Shown piece by piece: positions 7,532 through 15,769 of a stretch of DNA of 64,000 nt. Both the position numbers and the translations under genes were made by a program. The notes under the pieces were generated by a model, which was given only the letters and a program-made list of their open reading frames with translations, did no database searches and was not told the DNA's origin. Each line of letters opens with the position of its first letter. The first letter of the stretch is position 1. Origin of the DNA: Streptomyces lienomycini (GTDB lineage: Bacteria > Actinomycetota > Actinomycetes > Streptomycetales > Streptomycetaceae). The stretch spans positions 558,001-622,000 of the forward strand of contig NZ_CP116257.1 in NCBI RefSeq assembly GCF_027947595.1, read 5' to 3'.

Positions 7532-9289
7532 ATGAGCACCACCTCGAACACCACCCCCGGCACGCAGCCGCAGGCCGACGGCGACGACCAGGACCTCGGC
7601 GCCGCGGGCTCCCAGCTGTCCACCGCCCCCAAGGAGGAGGCCCCGAGCCTTCCCTCGCTCGGCGTGGTCGGCTGGGTCCGCTGGTTCTGGCGCCAGCTCA
7701 CCTCGATGCGGGTCGCGCTGCTGCTGCTCCTGCTGCTGTCGCTGGGCGCGATCCCGGGGTCGCTGATCCCGCAGGACGGCGTCGACGCCATGAAGGTCGA
7801 GGAGTTCCGCGAGGCCCACGACCTCCTGGGCCCGGTCTACGACAAGCTCGGCCTCTTCCACGTCTACAGCTCGGTGTGGTTCTCCGCGATCTACATCCTG
7901 CTGTTCGTCTCCCTCATCGGCTGCATCGTCCCGCGCACCTGGCAGTTCGTCGGCCAGCTCCGCGGCCGCCCGCCCCGCGCCCCCCGGCGCCTGGACCGGC
8001 TGCCCGCCTACACCACCTGGCGCACCGGCGCCGAACCCGAGGAGGTCCGCGAGGCCGCGCGGACGCTGCTGAAGAAGCGCCGCTTCCGCGCGGACGCCGT
8101 CGGCGACGCCGTCGCGGCCGAGAAGGGCTACCTCCGGGAGGTCGGCAACCTCGCCTTCCACGTCGCGCTGATCGTGATGCTGATCGCCTTCGCCTGGGGC
8201 CAGCTGTTCAAGTACGAGGGCAACAAGCTGGTCCTGGAAGGCAGCGGCTTCTCCAACACCCTCACCCAGTACGACGACTTCAAGTCCGGCAACCTCTTCG
8301 ACCCGGACCACGACCTGTCGCCCTTCAGCTTCTCCCTGAAGGACTTCCGCGGCACCTACGAGGCCACCGGCCCCAACCGCGGCACCCCGCGCGTCTACGA
8401 GGCCCGCGTCACCTACCGGGAGGGCGCCTACGGCGCCGAGAAGACGAAGACCGTCGAGGTCAACAAGCCGCTGAGCATCGACGGCTCCAAGGTCTACCTC
8501 GTCAGCCACGGCTACGCCCCGATCCTCACCGTCAAGGACGCCAAGGGCAACGTCGTGATGGACAAGGAGGCCACGGCCCTGCTGCCGCTGGACTCCAACG
8601 TCACCTCCTCCGGCGCCGTCAAGGTCATGGACGGCTACCGCAACGCCAAGGGCGAGAAGGAACAGCTCGGCTTCAACGCGTTCTTCCTGCCCACCTACGG
8701 CGGCGAGGGCAGCACGATGCTCTCCACCTTCCCGGCGCTGATCAACCCGATGCTCGCGCTCTCCGCCTACCACGGCGACCTCGGCGTCGACGCGGGCTTC
8801 GCGCAGAGCATCTACCAGCTCGACAAGACCAACCTGGAGGAGTTCAAGGGCTCCGACGGCAAGCTGTTCAAGAAGCAGCTCAAGGTCGGCGACACCATGA
8901 CCCTCCCGAACGGCGCCGGCTCGGTCACCTTCGACGGCATCCAGGAGTGGGCCGGCTTCCAGGTCACGCGGCAGCCCGCGAGCGGCTGGGCGCTCGGCGG
9001 TGCCGTCGTCGCCATCCTCGGCCTGGCCGGCTCCCTGTTCATCCAGCGCCGCCGCGTCTGGGTACGGGCCGTGCGGGGCGCCGACGGCGTCACCGTCGTG
9101 GAGATGGCGGGCCTCGGCCGCAGCGAGTCCGCGAAGGTCCCCGAGGAACTCGGTGACCTCGCCGGAGCCCTGTACGACCGGGCCCCCGCCGGCCCCGATG
9201 CCCCCACCGCCCCCGACGCGTCCGAGAACGACGACACCCCCGATTCCCCCGACACCCACGTCGTACCTGCCGAAGGGGCTGAGAAGTGA
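7532..9289 (+). CDS. resB: Cytochrome c biogenesis protein ResB (Ccs1)
   Basis: ResB and CcsA form the membrane complex that brings heme to the outside and attaches it to apocytochrome c. The 585-residue protein has a cytosolic acidic N-terminal tail (about 45 residues), then membrane helices at roughly 62-80, 112-133 and 205-225, a large extracytoplasmic domain and a last helix near 485-505 followed by RRRVWVR. The conserved GAIPGSLIPQ loop after the first helix is characteristic. The C-terminal 60 residues are an Asp/Pro/Ala-rich tail. The stop overlaps the ccsA start (GTGA), which fixes the operon order resA-ccdA-resB-ccsA. Confidence 0.95.
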   Translation: MSTTSNTTPGTQPQADGDDQDLGAAGSQLSTAPKEEAPSLPSLGVVGWVRWFWRQLTSMRVALLLLLLLSLGAIPGSLIPQDGVDAMKVEEFREAHDLLGPVYDKLGLFHVYSSVWFSAIYILLFVSLIGCIVPRTWQFVGQLRGRPPRAPRRLDRLPAYTTWRTGAEPEEVREAARTLLKKRRFRADAVGDAVAAEKGYLREVGNLAFHVALIVMLIAFAWGQLFKYEGNKLVLEGSGFSNTLTQYDDFKSGNLFDPDHDLSPFSFSLKDFRGTYEATGPNRGTPRVYEARVTYREGAYGAEKTKTVEVNKPLSIDGSKVYLVSHGYAPILTVKDAKGNVVMDKEATALLPLDSNVTSSGAVKVMDGYRNAKGEKEQLGFNAFFLPTYGGEGSTMLSTFPALINPMLALSAYHGDLGVDAGFAQSIYQLDKTNLEEFKGSDGKLFKKQLKVGDTMTLPNGAGSVTFDGIQEWAGFQVTRQPASGWALGGAVVAILGLAGSLFIQRRRVWVRAVRGADGVTVVEMAGLGRSESAKVPEELGDLAGALYDRAPAGPDAPTAPDASENDDTPDSPDTHVVPAEGAEK

Positions 9290-10422
9290 CTCTCGCCGCC
9301 GCAACCGAGTTGGCCGCCGCGACCAACGAGAACCTCGCGAACGTCAGCAACACGCTGATCTACTCATCGATGGCCGTCTACACACTGGCCTTCTTCGCGT
9401 ACATCGCCGAGTGGCTCTTCGGCAGCCGCAGCAAGGTCGGCCGTACCGCCGCCGCGCTCACCGCCACGAGCGGCGCGAAGGAGGCCAAGGCCGGTCCGGC
9501 CGTCACCGTCAGCAAGGGGGGCGGCACCGCGGTGCTGGAGCGCCCCGCGGTCGTCGTACGCGCCGCGTCCGGCTCCCGCGACGTGCCCGACGGGCCCGGC
9601 GCGCACGGCGGCACCGAGCAGGGCGACCTGTACGGGCGGATCGCCATCTCGCTCACCCTCCTCGCCTTCGCCGTCGAGGCGGGCGGCGTCCTCACCCGCG
9701 CCCTGTCGGTGGAGCGGGCGCCGTGGGGCAACATGTACGAGTTCAACATCACGTTCACGACGGTCGCCGTCGGCGTGTACCTCGCACTGCTCGTCCTGAA
9801 GAAGAACGTCCGCTGGCTGGGCCTGCCCCTGATCACCACGGTCCTGCTCGACCTCGGCCTCGCCGTCACGGTCCTCTACACCGCCAGCGACCAGCTCGTC
9901 CCGGCGCTGCACTCGTACTGGCTGTACATCCACGTCTCCACGGCGATCTTCTGCGGCGCGGTCTTCTACGTCGGCGCGGTCTCCACCATCCTGTACCTCT
10001 TCAAGGACAGCTACGAGAACAAGCTCGCCTCCGGCGGCAAGCCCGGCCGCTTCGCCGACTCGGTCCTGGACCGGCTGCCCGCCGCCGCCTCCCTCGACAA
10101 GTTCGCCTACCGCGTCAACGCCGCCGTCTTCCCGCTGTGGACGTTCACGATCATCGCGGGCGCGATCTGGGCGGGCGACGCCTGGGGCCGCTACTGGGGC
10201 TGGGACCCCAAGGAGACCTGGTCCTTCATCACCTGGGTCGCCTACGCCTGCTACCTGCACGCCCGCGCCACCGCCGGCTGGAAGGGCCGCAAGGCCGCCT
10301 ACCTGGCCCTGGTCGCCTTCGGCTGCTGGCTGTTCAACTACTACGGCGTCAACATCTTCGTCTCCGGCAAGCACTCCTACGCGGACGTGGGCCTGGGCGC
10401 CCTCCAGTCCGTCGGTTTCTGA
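9286..10422 (+). CDS. ccsB: Cytochrome c biogenesis protein CcsA/ResC (heme handling)
   Basis: This 378-residue polytopic membrane protein carries the tryptophan-rich WWD-type heme motif: GRYWGWDPKETWSFITW near residue 305. Conserved histidines in membrane-side segments (for example HSYWLYIHVS near residue 208 and YLHAR near residue 324) are the expected heme ligands. About eight membrane helices are visible; the N-terminal helix carries an Ala/Asn-rich external stretch and a roughly 70-residue cytosolic loop follows it. The GTG start overlaps the resB stop. The gene, called ccsA, ccsB or resC in different genomes, ends the operon and faces a convergent SDR gene 18 nt away, leaving little room for a terminator. 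Confidence 0.94.
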   Translation: MTLAAATELAAATNENLANVSNTLIYSSMAVYTLAFFAYIAEWLFGSRSKVGRTAAALTATSGAKEAKAGPAVTVSKGGGTAVLERPAVVVRAASGSRDVPDGPGAHGGTEQGDLYGRIAISLTLLAFAVEAGGVLTRALSVERAPWGNMYEFNITFTTVAVGVYLALLVLKKNVRWLGLPLITTVLLDLGLAVTVLYTASDQLVPALHSYWLYIHVSTAIFCGAVFYVGAVSTILYLFKDSYENKLASGGKPGRFADSVLDRLPAAASLDKFAYRVNAAVFPLWTFTIIAGAIWAGDAWGRYWGWDPKETWSFITWVAYACYLHARATAGWKGRKAAYLALVAFGCWLFNYYGVNIFVSGKHSYADVGLGALQSVGF

Positions 10423-10440
10423 GTTCCTGAACCGGGTCCG

Positions 10441-11406
10441 TCACGTCCGGCCGGCCGGCAGGAGCCCCAGGTGGGGTTCCACGCCGGTCAGGTCGCAGGA
10501 GGCGGCCCACAGACGGGCGGCCGTACCGGCGTCGGACATGTGGGCCGGGACCGGTTCGGGCCGCGGAGCACCGCGCAGCCCGAAGAACCGCGGCCCCCAC
10601 AACTGCCCGCCCTCCACCCGCGGGTCCAGGACCGCCCGTACGACCGGCCACGCGCCCGCCTCCTTGCCCTGCACCAGCAGCGCGGCGGGCAGGCCGCGCA
10701 GCCGCCGGCCCGCGGTCGTGGTGTGGACCGGCGGACGGGCCGGGGTGAGGGAGTCGAGCGCGCCCCCGGGGTGCGCCACCACGCTCGACACGCTGCTCCC
10801 GGCGGCACGCAGCCGCCGGTCGAGTGCGAAGCCGAAGACCATCTGCGCGAGCTTGGACCGCCCGTAGGCGCGCTTGGGCCGGTAGTCCCGGGCGGACTCC
10901 AGGTCGTCCGGGTCGAGCCGTTCCGACCGCGCCGCGAAGCTCCCCACGGTCACGATCCGGGCGGCCGGCGCGGCGGACAGCAGTGGGGCCAGCCACCGGG
11001 TCAGCGCGAAGTGACCGAGGTGGTTGGTCCCGAACATCAGCTCGTGCCCCGCACCGGTCTCCCGCCGGGGCGGGTCGTCCAGCGCGACGCCCGCGTTGTG
11101 GACCACGGCGTCGAGGCGCTCCACGTCCAGCCGTTCCACCGCGGGCCGGAGCGACGCCAGGTCGGCGAGGTCCAGCCGCAGGTGCCTGACCCGGGCGCCG
11201 GGCACCCGGGTGCCGATCGACTCCGCGGCGGCTTCGGCCTTCCGGGGGTCCCGGCTGCCGAGCACCACGACGGCGCCGGTGGCGGCCAGCTGCTCCGCGA
11301 CGAAGTAGCCGATCCCGGCGTTGCCCCCGGTGACCAGGAAGGTCCGGTCCGCGGCGGCGGGCAGTCGGCGAACGTCCCACGGACGGTTCGGGGGTGTGGA
11401 AGACAT
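10441..11406 (-). CDS. Short-chain dehydrogenase/reductase
   Basis: A 321-residue cytosolic SDR with a classical Rossmann start, TFLVTGGNAGIGYFVAEQL near residue 24, a GSRD segment that favours NADP(H), the NAG motif in VVHNAGVAL near residue 108, and the catalytic Y-x-x-x-K in AYGRSKLAQ near residue 186. The large C-terminal portion resembles retinol/protochlorophyllide-type reductases, whose substrates are hydrophobic. It lies 107 nt downstream of the condensation-domain gene on the same strand; that gap is short enough for one transcript. The 107-nt gap itself shows no hairpin. Substrate unknown. Confidence 0.88.
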   Translation of the reverse strand: MSSTPPNRPWDVRRLPAAADRTFLVTGGNAGIGYFVAEQLAATGAVVVLGSRDPRKAEAAAESIGTRVPGARVRHLRLDLADLASLRPAVERLDVERLDAVVHNAGVALDDPPRRETGAGHELMFGTNHLGHFALTRWLAPLLSAAPAARIVTVGSFAARSERLDPDDLESARDYRPKRAYGRSKLAQMVFGFALDRRLRAAGSSVSSVVAHPGGALDSLTPARPPVHTTTAGRRLRGLPAALLVQGKEAGAWPVVRAVLDPRVEGGQLWGPRFFGLRGAPRPEPVPAHMSDAGTAARLWAASCDLTGVEPHLGLLPAGRT

Positions 11407-11513
11407 GACGGCGGGCTCCTCTGCGCTCGGGCTGTGCTCGGGCGGCGCACCCGGACGGTGACGCCGACTCCGCCAAGATCACAGGTGTGGCCGACAGGAC
11501 GCCGACAGGCCCC

Positions 11514-12941
11514 CTACACCGCCGACAGATCACCGCTCCCGCCCTGCCCGGGCCGGGCGACGCCCGTCACGACGTCCCGCAGCCGCTCCACGTAGAGCCG
11601 CAGGTTCTTGTGCGCCACGTCGGTGTCCGGGTACCGGCTCGCGAACCACAGGCCCTCCGGCAGCCGGGTGACCCACGCGCACACCTGGTCGCCGTACGAG
11701 ACCCGCAGCAGCGCGTACGCCGTCTGGTCCGGCCAGTGACCGGAGCCGGGGACGCCGCGCGCGTCGACGTACGACACGATCGAGTACAGGTCGGGCGAGG
11801 TCGGCCGGAAGTCCGTGCCGAGCAGGCGCAGCACCCGGTCGATCGGCATCCGGGACAGCCGCCGGTTGGCCTGGAGTTCGGCGCGGACGGCGGCGAGGGC
11901 GCTGCGGAAGTCCTGCGCCCGGTCCACCGGGACCTCGATCGGTGCGCCGCCGACGTACCAGCCGACGGACTCCGACCACTGGGAGCGCGAACGGGTGTGG
12001 AACGGCACGACCGTGCGGTAGACGGACTCGCCGCCGATCTCGTGGACGATCAGGGCGGTCGCGGCCAGCACACCGACGAGGCTGCCGCCGAAGGGGCGGC
12101 AGTACGCCTCGAAGGCGGCGGCGTCCGCCGCGTCCACCAACGGCTCGCGCAGCAACCGCTGTTCGGGCAGCGGTCCGCCCGGCTCCACACCGAGGTCGAC
12201 GGGGAAGGACGGCAGCCGTCCGTCACAGCGCCGGATGAACTCCCGCCAGCGGGAGACGATGTCGTGGCCGCCGTCGATCCGGTCCGCGTCCGCCCGTTCG
12301 GCCTCGCAGAAGTCGACGTAGGAGCCGACCCGCGGCTGCGGCACGGTCCGGCCCGCCGCACCGGCGGCGTACAACTCGCAGACCTCGGCGGGGATGCGGT
12401 AGATGGAGTAGGCGTCGACGTTGCTGTGGTCGAAGGCCATGTAGACGCTGACGCCGTCGTCGCGGACGACGGCCGTGTAGATGAGGTTGGGCCAGCGCAG
12501 CGCGTCCGCGACCCGGTCGAACCGGTCCTGGAGGTGGCGGGCGAGGTCCGTCGCGTCCGGGAAGTGACCGACGTCCTCGCGGTGCAGGGACACGGCGTCC
12601 GGAGCGAGTGTGAAGCGCCGCACCTCCTCCCCGTCCGCGCCGCCCCACCGGAAGCCGCTGCGCAGCGTCTCGTGCCGCAGGGTCCAGGCGCGCAGCGCCT
12701 CCTGGAGCACGTCGAGGTCGACCGGGCCCGGGATGTCGAAGGCCGCGCCGAGCCAGGTCGGCACGAACAGCCCGTCCTCGCGCACCGACCGGGCGGTGCG
12801 GAGGTGCGACTCCTGGATGTACGCGGGCGGCCGCGTGTCCTCGGGCAGCTCCGCCGCGATGTCGAGCGTCCGTGGACTGAGCGTCCACTCGACGAGGCGC
12901 CCGGGCCGGATCTCGCAGCGCTGGATGTCGGTCATTCGCAC
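11514..12941 (-). CDS. Stand-alone condensation-domain protein
   Basis: The 475-residue protein is a single NRPS-type condensation domain without carrier, adenylation or thioesterase modules. It has the C-domain opening (LSPRTLDIAAELPEDTRP, AYIQESHLR), a RHETLRSGF segment, and in place of the HHxxxDG motif an FDHSNVDAYS sequence near residue 160, which keeps the second catalytic His and the Asp but replaces the first His by Asp and the Gly by Ala. A later VGWYVGGAPIEV segment corresponds to the VGxFxN motif. The GTG at 12941 was chosen because GGAG lies seven bases upstream; the ATG at 12935 is the alternative. No peptide synthetase genes are nearby. It could be an acyl- or aminoacyl-transferase like the PapA family. 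Confidence 0.8.
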   Translation of the reverse strand: MRMTDIQRCEIRPGRLVEWTLSPRTLDIAAELPEDTRPPAYIQESHLRTARSVREDGLFVPTWLGAAFDIPGPVDLDVLQEALRAWTLRHETLRSGFRWGGADGEEVRRFTLAPDAVSLHREDVGHFPDATDLARHLQDRFDRVADALRWPNLIYTAVVRDDGVSVYMAFDHSNVDAYSIYRIPAEVCELYAAGAAGRTVPQPRVGSYVDFCEAERADADRIDGGHDIVSRWREFIRRCDGRLPSFPVDLGVEPGGPLPEQRLLREPLVDAADAAAFEAYCRPFGGSLVGVLAATALIVHEIGGESVYRTVVPFHTRSRSQWSESVGWYVGGAPIEVPVDRAQDFRSALAAVRAELQANRRLSRMPIDRVLRLLGTDFRPTSPDLYSIVSYVDARGVPGSGHWPDQTAYALLRVSYGDQVCAWVTRLPEGLWFASRYPDTDVAHKNLRLYVERLRDVVTGVARPGQGGSGDLSAV

Positions 12942-13108
12942 GAGGGGTCTCCGTTCGCAGGTGTAACAGACCCGACCAAGGGAATGCCGTCTCCGCGACC
13001 GCGCACCTGGTGTGTCGGCACTGTTCAACGAAACGGATGGCCTCTCGAACGCCGATACGCCCCCGGCTGCGGGAGGGGGGTGTCCTCACAAAGCGCGAAC
13101 AATCGGGC

Positions 13109-13156
13109 GTCAACTGTCATCGTGGCGCTCAGTTGAGCGGGCCGAGGACAGTTGAC
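13109..13156. promoter_or_regulatory. Three CAGTTG boxes at 19-bp spacing
   Basis: CAACTG at 13111-13116 (the reverse of CAGTTG), CAGTTG at 13130-13135 and CAGTTG at 13149-13154 start exactly 19 bp apart. The outer two form a perfect 10-bp inverted repeat (13109-13118 with 13147-13156, GTCAACTGTC and GACAGTTGAC) and the middle one sits in its own palindrome GCTC-AGTT-GAGC. The array lies in the intergenic region between the condensation-domain gene (left, minus) and the methyltransferase gene (right, plus), so it is a good operator candidate for either or both. Confidence 0.55.
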
Positions 13157-13222
13157 CGCCAAGTGCTCACGGTCGCAGGGACAGAGGGGGTCCCGCGCGG
13201 CCCGGCGGCCATAATGCGGGGC

Positions 13223-13891
13223 ATGTCGCTTCAGGGGACCGATGCCCACCGGGACGACGCCACGCTGCCGCCGCTGGTCGTACGGGCCGTGGCGGCGGCC
13301 CGCGCGCACGGCTTCGCCTTCTCGTGCCGTCCCGAACAGGGCCGCCTGCTCCGGGTACTCGCCGCCGGCGCGGCCCACTCCATCGCCGAGACGGGAACCG
13401 GCTGCGGCGTGGGACTGGCCTGGCTCGCCTCCGGCGCACCCCCGGGAACCCGGCTCACCAGCGTCGAACGGGATCCCGAGCGGGCCCGCACCGCCCGCGA
13501 GGTCTTCCGCGACCACCCGCGCGTCGAGATCCTCCACGGCGACTGGCGGCGCGTAGCGGAACACGGCCCGTACGACCTGCTGGTACTCGACGGCGGCGGC
13601 CAGGCCAAGGGCGACGGCGCCGCGGACCCCGTCCGTCTCCTCACCCCCGGCGGCACCCTGGTGGTCGACGACTTCACCCCCGCCACCACCTGGCCGCCCC
13701 GCCACGACGGCACCCCCGACCATGCCCGCCTGCACTGGCTGAACCACCCCTCCCTGCACTCCACCGAACTCCGCCTCGCCCCGGACCTCAGCGTGGTCGT
13801 CGGCACGCGGTACGCGGCGGAACGGGTCGAGGCCCTGGGCCGTGGCGGGGGAAGCCACGGCCCAGGGCCGGTTCGAGGGGGCGGGTCCTAA
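13223..13891 (+). CDS. Class I SAM-dependent O-methyltransferase-like protein
   Basis: A 222-residue cytosolic Rossmann methyltransferase. Motif I reads IAETGTGCGVGLAWLA near residue 58, with a TSVERDP acidic strand end (ribose binding) near residue 88, a LLVLDGGG motif II region and a GGTLVVDDFTP strand, an arrangement like caffeoyl-CoA-type O-methyltransferases. The ATG at 13223 is preferred because a CATAAT hexamer ends eight bases before it, the geometry of a leaderless transcript; an in-frame ATG nine bases upstream is possible. The stop overlaps the convergent hydrolase stop by four bases, and the last 60 nt contain a strong hairpin that should terminate transcription. Confidence 0.82.
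   Translation: MSLQGTDAHRDDATLPPLVVRAVAAARAHGFAFSCRPEQGRLLRVLAAGAAHSIAETGTGCGVGLAWLASGAPPGTRLTSVERDPERARTAREVFRDHPRVEILHGDWRRVAEHGPYDLLVLDGGGQAKGDGAADPVRLLTPGGTLVVDDFTPATTWPPRHDGTPDHARLHWLNHPSLHSTELRLAPDLSVVVGTRYAAERVEALGRGGGSHGPGPVRGGGS
13831..13869. terminator. Bidirectional terminator inside the methyltransferase 3' end
   Basis: A perfect 16-bp inverted repeat (13831-13846 with 13854-13869; arms begin GGCCCTGGGCC) with a seven-base loop lies within the last codons of the methyltransferase gene, encoding its Gly-rich tail. It sits 19 nt before the point where the convergent hydrolase gene ends, so it can serve transcripts from both sides. Confidence 0.8.
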
Positions 13892-14793
13892 CCGGCCTGC
13901 GCCGCGCGGTGGGTGACCTTCTTGACGGCATCGAGGGCGAGGTCGGGGCGGTCGGTGTGGATGTAGTGGCCGCTGCCCTTGGCGGTGGTGAGCTCGGCGT
14001 CGGTGGAGAGCTGCGCCCACTCCTGCTGGCCCTTGGCCCACATCGTCTCCAGGGCGGGCCCGTACTCGGGGACCTCGGCGTACTGGGACTCGTGCTTGAG
14101 GATCTCGACGGGGATGTCCCCGGCGGAGTGGACCGGTCCGTCGGCGATGACGAACCGCTCCGGGTTCTGGCCCTTGTTGGCCGCGAGGGCGCCGTCCCGG
14201 ACCTGGGGCGCCATGCCGGTGGCGTCGGAGGGGATGGTGCGGTTCATGTCGCGGGTGAGATGAGGGATGGTGGCGTCGAGGAGGACCAGGCCCTTGACGC
14301 GGTCGGTGTGCTCGGGGGTGTAGCGGGCGGCGATGTAGCCGCCCAGGGAGTGGCCTGCCAGGACGACGGGGCGGTCGCCCGCGAGACGGTCGAGGAGCTT
14401 GGTGAGCAGTACTCCGGTGTCGTTGACGGTCTGCAGGGCGTCGGGGGCGGGCTTGTCGCTCTTGCCCTCGCCGAGGCGGTCGTAGGAGCAGACCCGGTCC
14501 GTCCTGCTCAGCGACTTCTGCAACGCCGCCATGTTGTCCAGGCCCTCGCCGCCGCCGGCCATCAGCATCACCAGGGGCTGGTCCGCGTCCGACTGGCCGG
14601 AGCAGGAGACGTTGACCGTGTGGCCGTCGACGTCGATCTTCTTCGTACCGGTGAACGAGGCCCCCGCGGAGGCGGCGGTGTCCTTCGCGTCGGAGCCGTC
14701 CTCGCCGTACTCCTCGTGGAGGACGAGTCCCGCGCCGGCCACGGTGCAGACGACGGCGATCGCGGCGGTCGCCTTGGCGAGGGTGCGGAACAT
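13888..14793 (-). CDS. Secreted or membrane-anchored alpha/beta hydrolase
   Basis: The 301-residue protein starts with a basic residue pair and a hydrophobic stretch (residues 8-25, AAIAVVCTVAGAGLVLH) that acts as signal or anchor. The hydrolase fold follows: LMAGGGEG oxyanion region near residue 79, SYDRLGEGKS, and the nucleophile elbow GHSLGGYIAARY near residue 148. The acid is probably Asp in a late strand and the catalytic His is in GSGHYIHTDRPDL near residue 274. This order is typical of proline iminopeptidase- or haloalkane-type hydrolases, but the substrate cannot be read from sequence. It lies downstream of a TetR gene on the same strand, with 176 nt between. Confidence 0.85.
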   Translation of the reverse strand: MFRTLAKATAAIAVVCTVAGAGLVLHEEYGEDGSDAKDTAASAGASFTGTKKIDVDGHTVNVSCSGQSDADQPLVMLMAGGGEGLDNMAALQKSLSRTDRVCSYDRLGEGKSDKPAPDALQTVNDTGVLLTKLLDRLAGDRPVVLAGHSLGGYIAARYTPEHTDRVKGLVLLDATIPHLTRDMNRTIPSDATGMAPQVRDGALAANKGQNPERFVIADGPVHSAGDIPVEILKHESQYAEVPEYGPALETMWAKGQQEWAQLSTDAELTTAKGSGHYIHTDRPDLALDAVKKVTHRAAQAG

Positions 14794-14969
14794 GGGGGGC
14801 CTCCAGCAGACAAGGGTGGGGTAGGGACGCGGTGGTGGGGGGATCTCTCTCGGTCGGCCCGTTGTGTTCGGCGGCGACTGATGAGAACTCTATGGATCCC
14901 GCGGTCCACGATCGTCACCCCGCGGTGGACACCTGTCCGTAGCTCCCCCGGGGGACAGGCCCGACGGCC

Positions 14970-15572
14970 CTACGCCCCGTCCGCGCTGATCGACCGCCAG
15001 ATCCGCTCCGGCAGCACCCGCGCGGCCTCGTCCAGGTCGACGTCCCGGATCCCGGAGAGCCGGCGCCGGGCCACGGCGACGACCGGACCCAGGACCAGGG
15101 TTTCCAGCAACGGCAAGGGCAGCGGGGCCACTTCGCCCGCTTCGATACGGGGCTGGATCCACCGGGCCATCGCCGAGACGGACGGTTCCTGTGCGTCGCG
15201 GATGTCCTGGCCCCGCGCCATCAGGCGGCGGTCGGCGCTGGGGGAGTGGACGAGGAGCGCCGCGCCGGGGTGGTCGCGGACGAAGGCGAGGTAGGCGCCG
15301 ACCACGGCCCGCACCCCCTCGCGGGCGGTGTCGGTACCGGTCAGCGCGGTGACCAGGTGGCCGAGGAGCCGTCCGGTCCAGCGCTCGGTCAGGGCCGTGA
15401 GCAGGCCGTCGAGGCTGCCGAAGTGGTGGTAGAGGCTGCCGAGGCTGACCCCGCTGGTCCGGGTGACGGCGGTGACGGTGACGCCCTGCTCGCCCGACTC
15501 CGTGTAGAGGCGGAGCGCGGCGTCCAGGAGGAGGTCCGAGGTGACCTCGCCGCGGTGCTGTTTGGGGCTCAT
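14970..15572 (-). CDS. TetR-family transcriptional regulator
   Basis: This 200-residue regulator has the usual N-terminal helix-turn-helix (residues 10-55: LLLDAALRLYTESGEQGVTV, then a GVSLGSLYHHFGS recognition helix) and a C-terminal ligand domain of helices. The ATG has no strong Shine-Dalgarno sequence. Repeated TTCTAGAA palindromes lie 46-85 nt upstream (15618-15656) and are the likely autoregulatory operator. The genes flanking it are the hydrolase downstream on the same strand and the divergent kinase-lectin gene; either may be a target. The inducing ligand is unknown. Confidence 0.9.
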   Translation of the reverse strand: MSPKQHRGEVTSDLLLDAALRLYTESGEQGVTVTAVTRTSGVSLGSLYHHFGSLDGLLTALTERWTGRLLGHLVTALTGTDTAREGVRAVVGAYLAFVRDHPGAALLVHSPSADRRLMARGQDIRDAQEPSVSAMARWIQPRIEAGEVAPLPLPLLETLVLGPVVAVARRRLSGIRDVDLDEAARVLPERIWRSISADGA

Positions 15573-15617
15573 GGGTAGGCGCTTCCGTCGTTCTTCGGGG
15601 TGTTGCCCGATTCTCTC

Positions 15618-15656
15618 TTCTAGAACAAATTTCTAGAAGCTTCTTCCAATTCTAGG
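15618..15656. promoter_or_regulatory. TTCTAGAA palindrome cluster, candidate TetR operator
   Basis: The 8-bp palindrome TTCTAGAA occurs at 15618-15625 and 15631-15638, 13 bp apart, and a third partial copy TTCTAGG at 15650-15656. The patch is strikingly AT-rich for this genome. It lies between the divergent TetR and kinase genes, so it probably covers one or both promoters. Confidence 0.6.
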
Positions 15657-15769
15657 TCCGTCTGGCTCACACTGTCTCCCGCGGGACGCGCGCGTCCGCC
15701 CGGAATCCGGAGGGGAGCGGGCGGGCCGCGGGTCCCGGGCCGTCGGGACAACGGGGGGACGAGGCAGAC

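Noticed and set aside
6974-9304. 776-codon minus-strand frame
   Set aside because: It covers ccdA and resB in antisense; composition and lack of domains mark it as a shadow.
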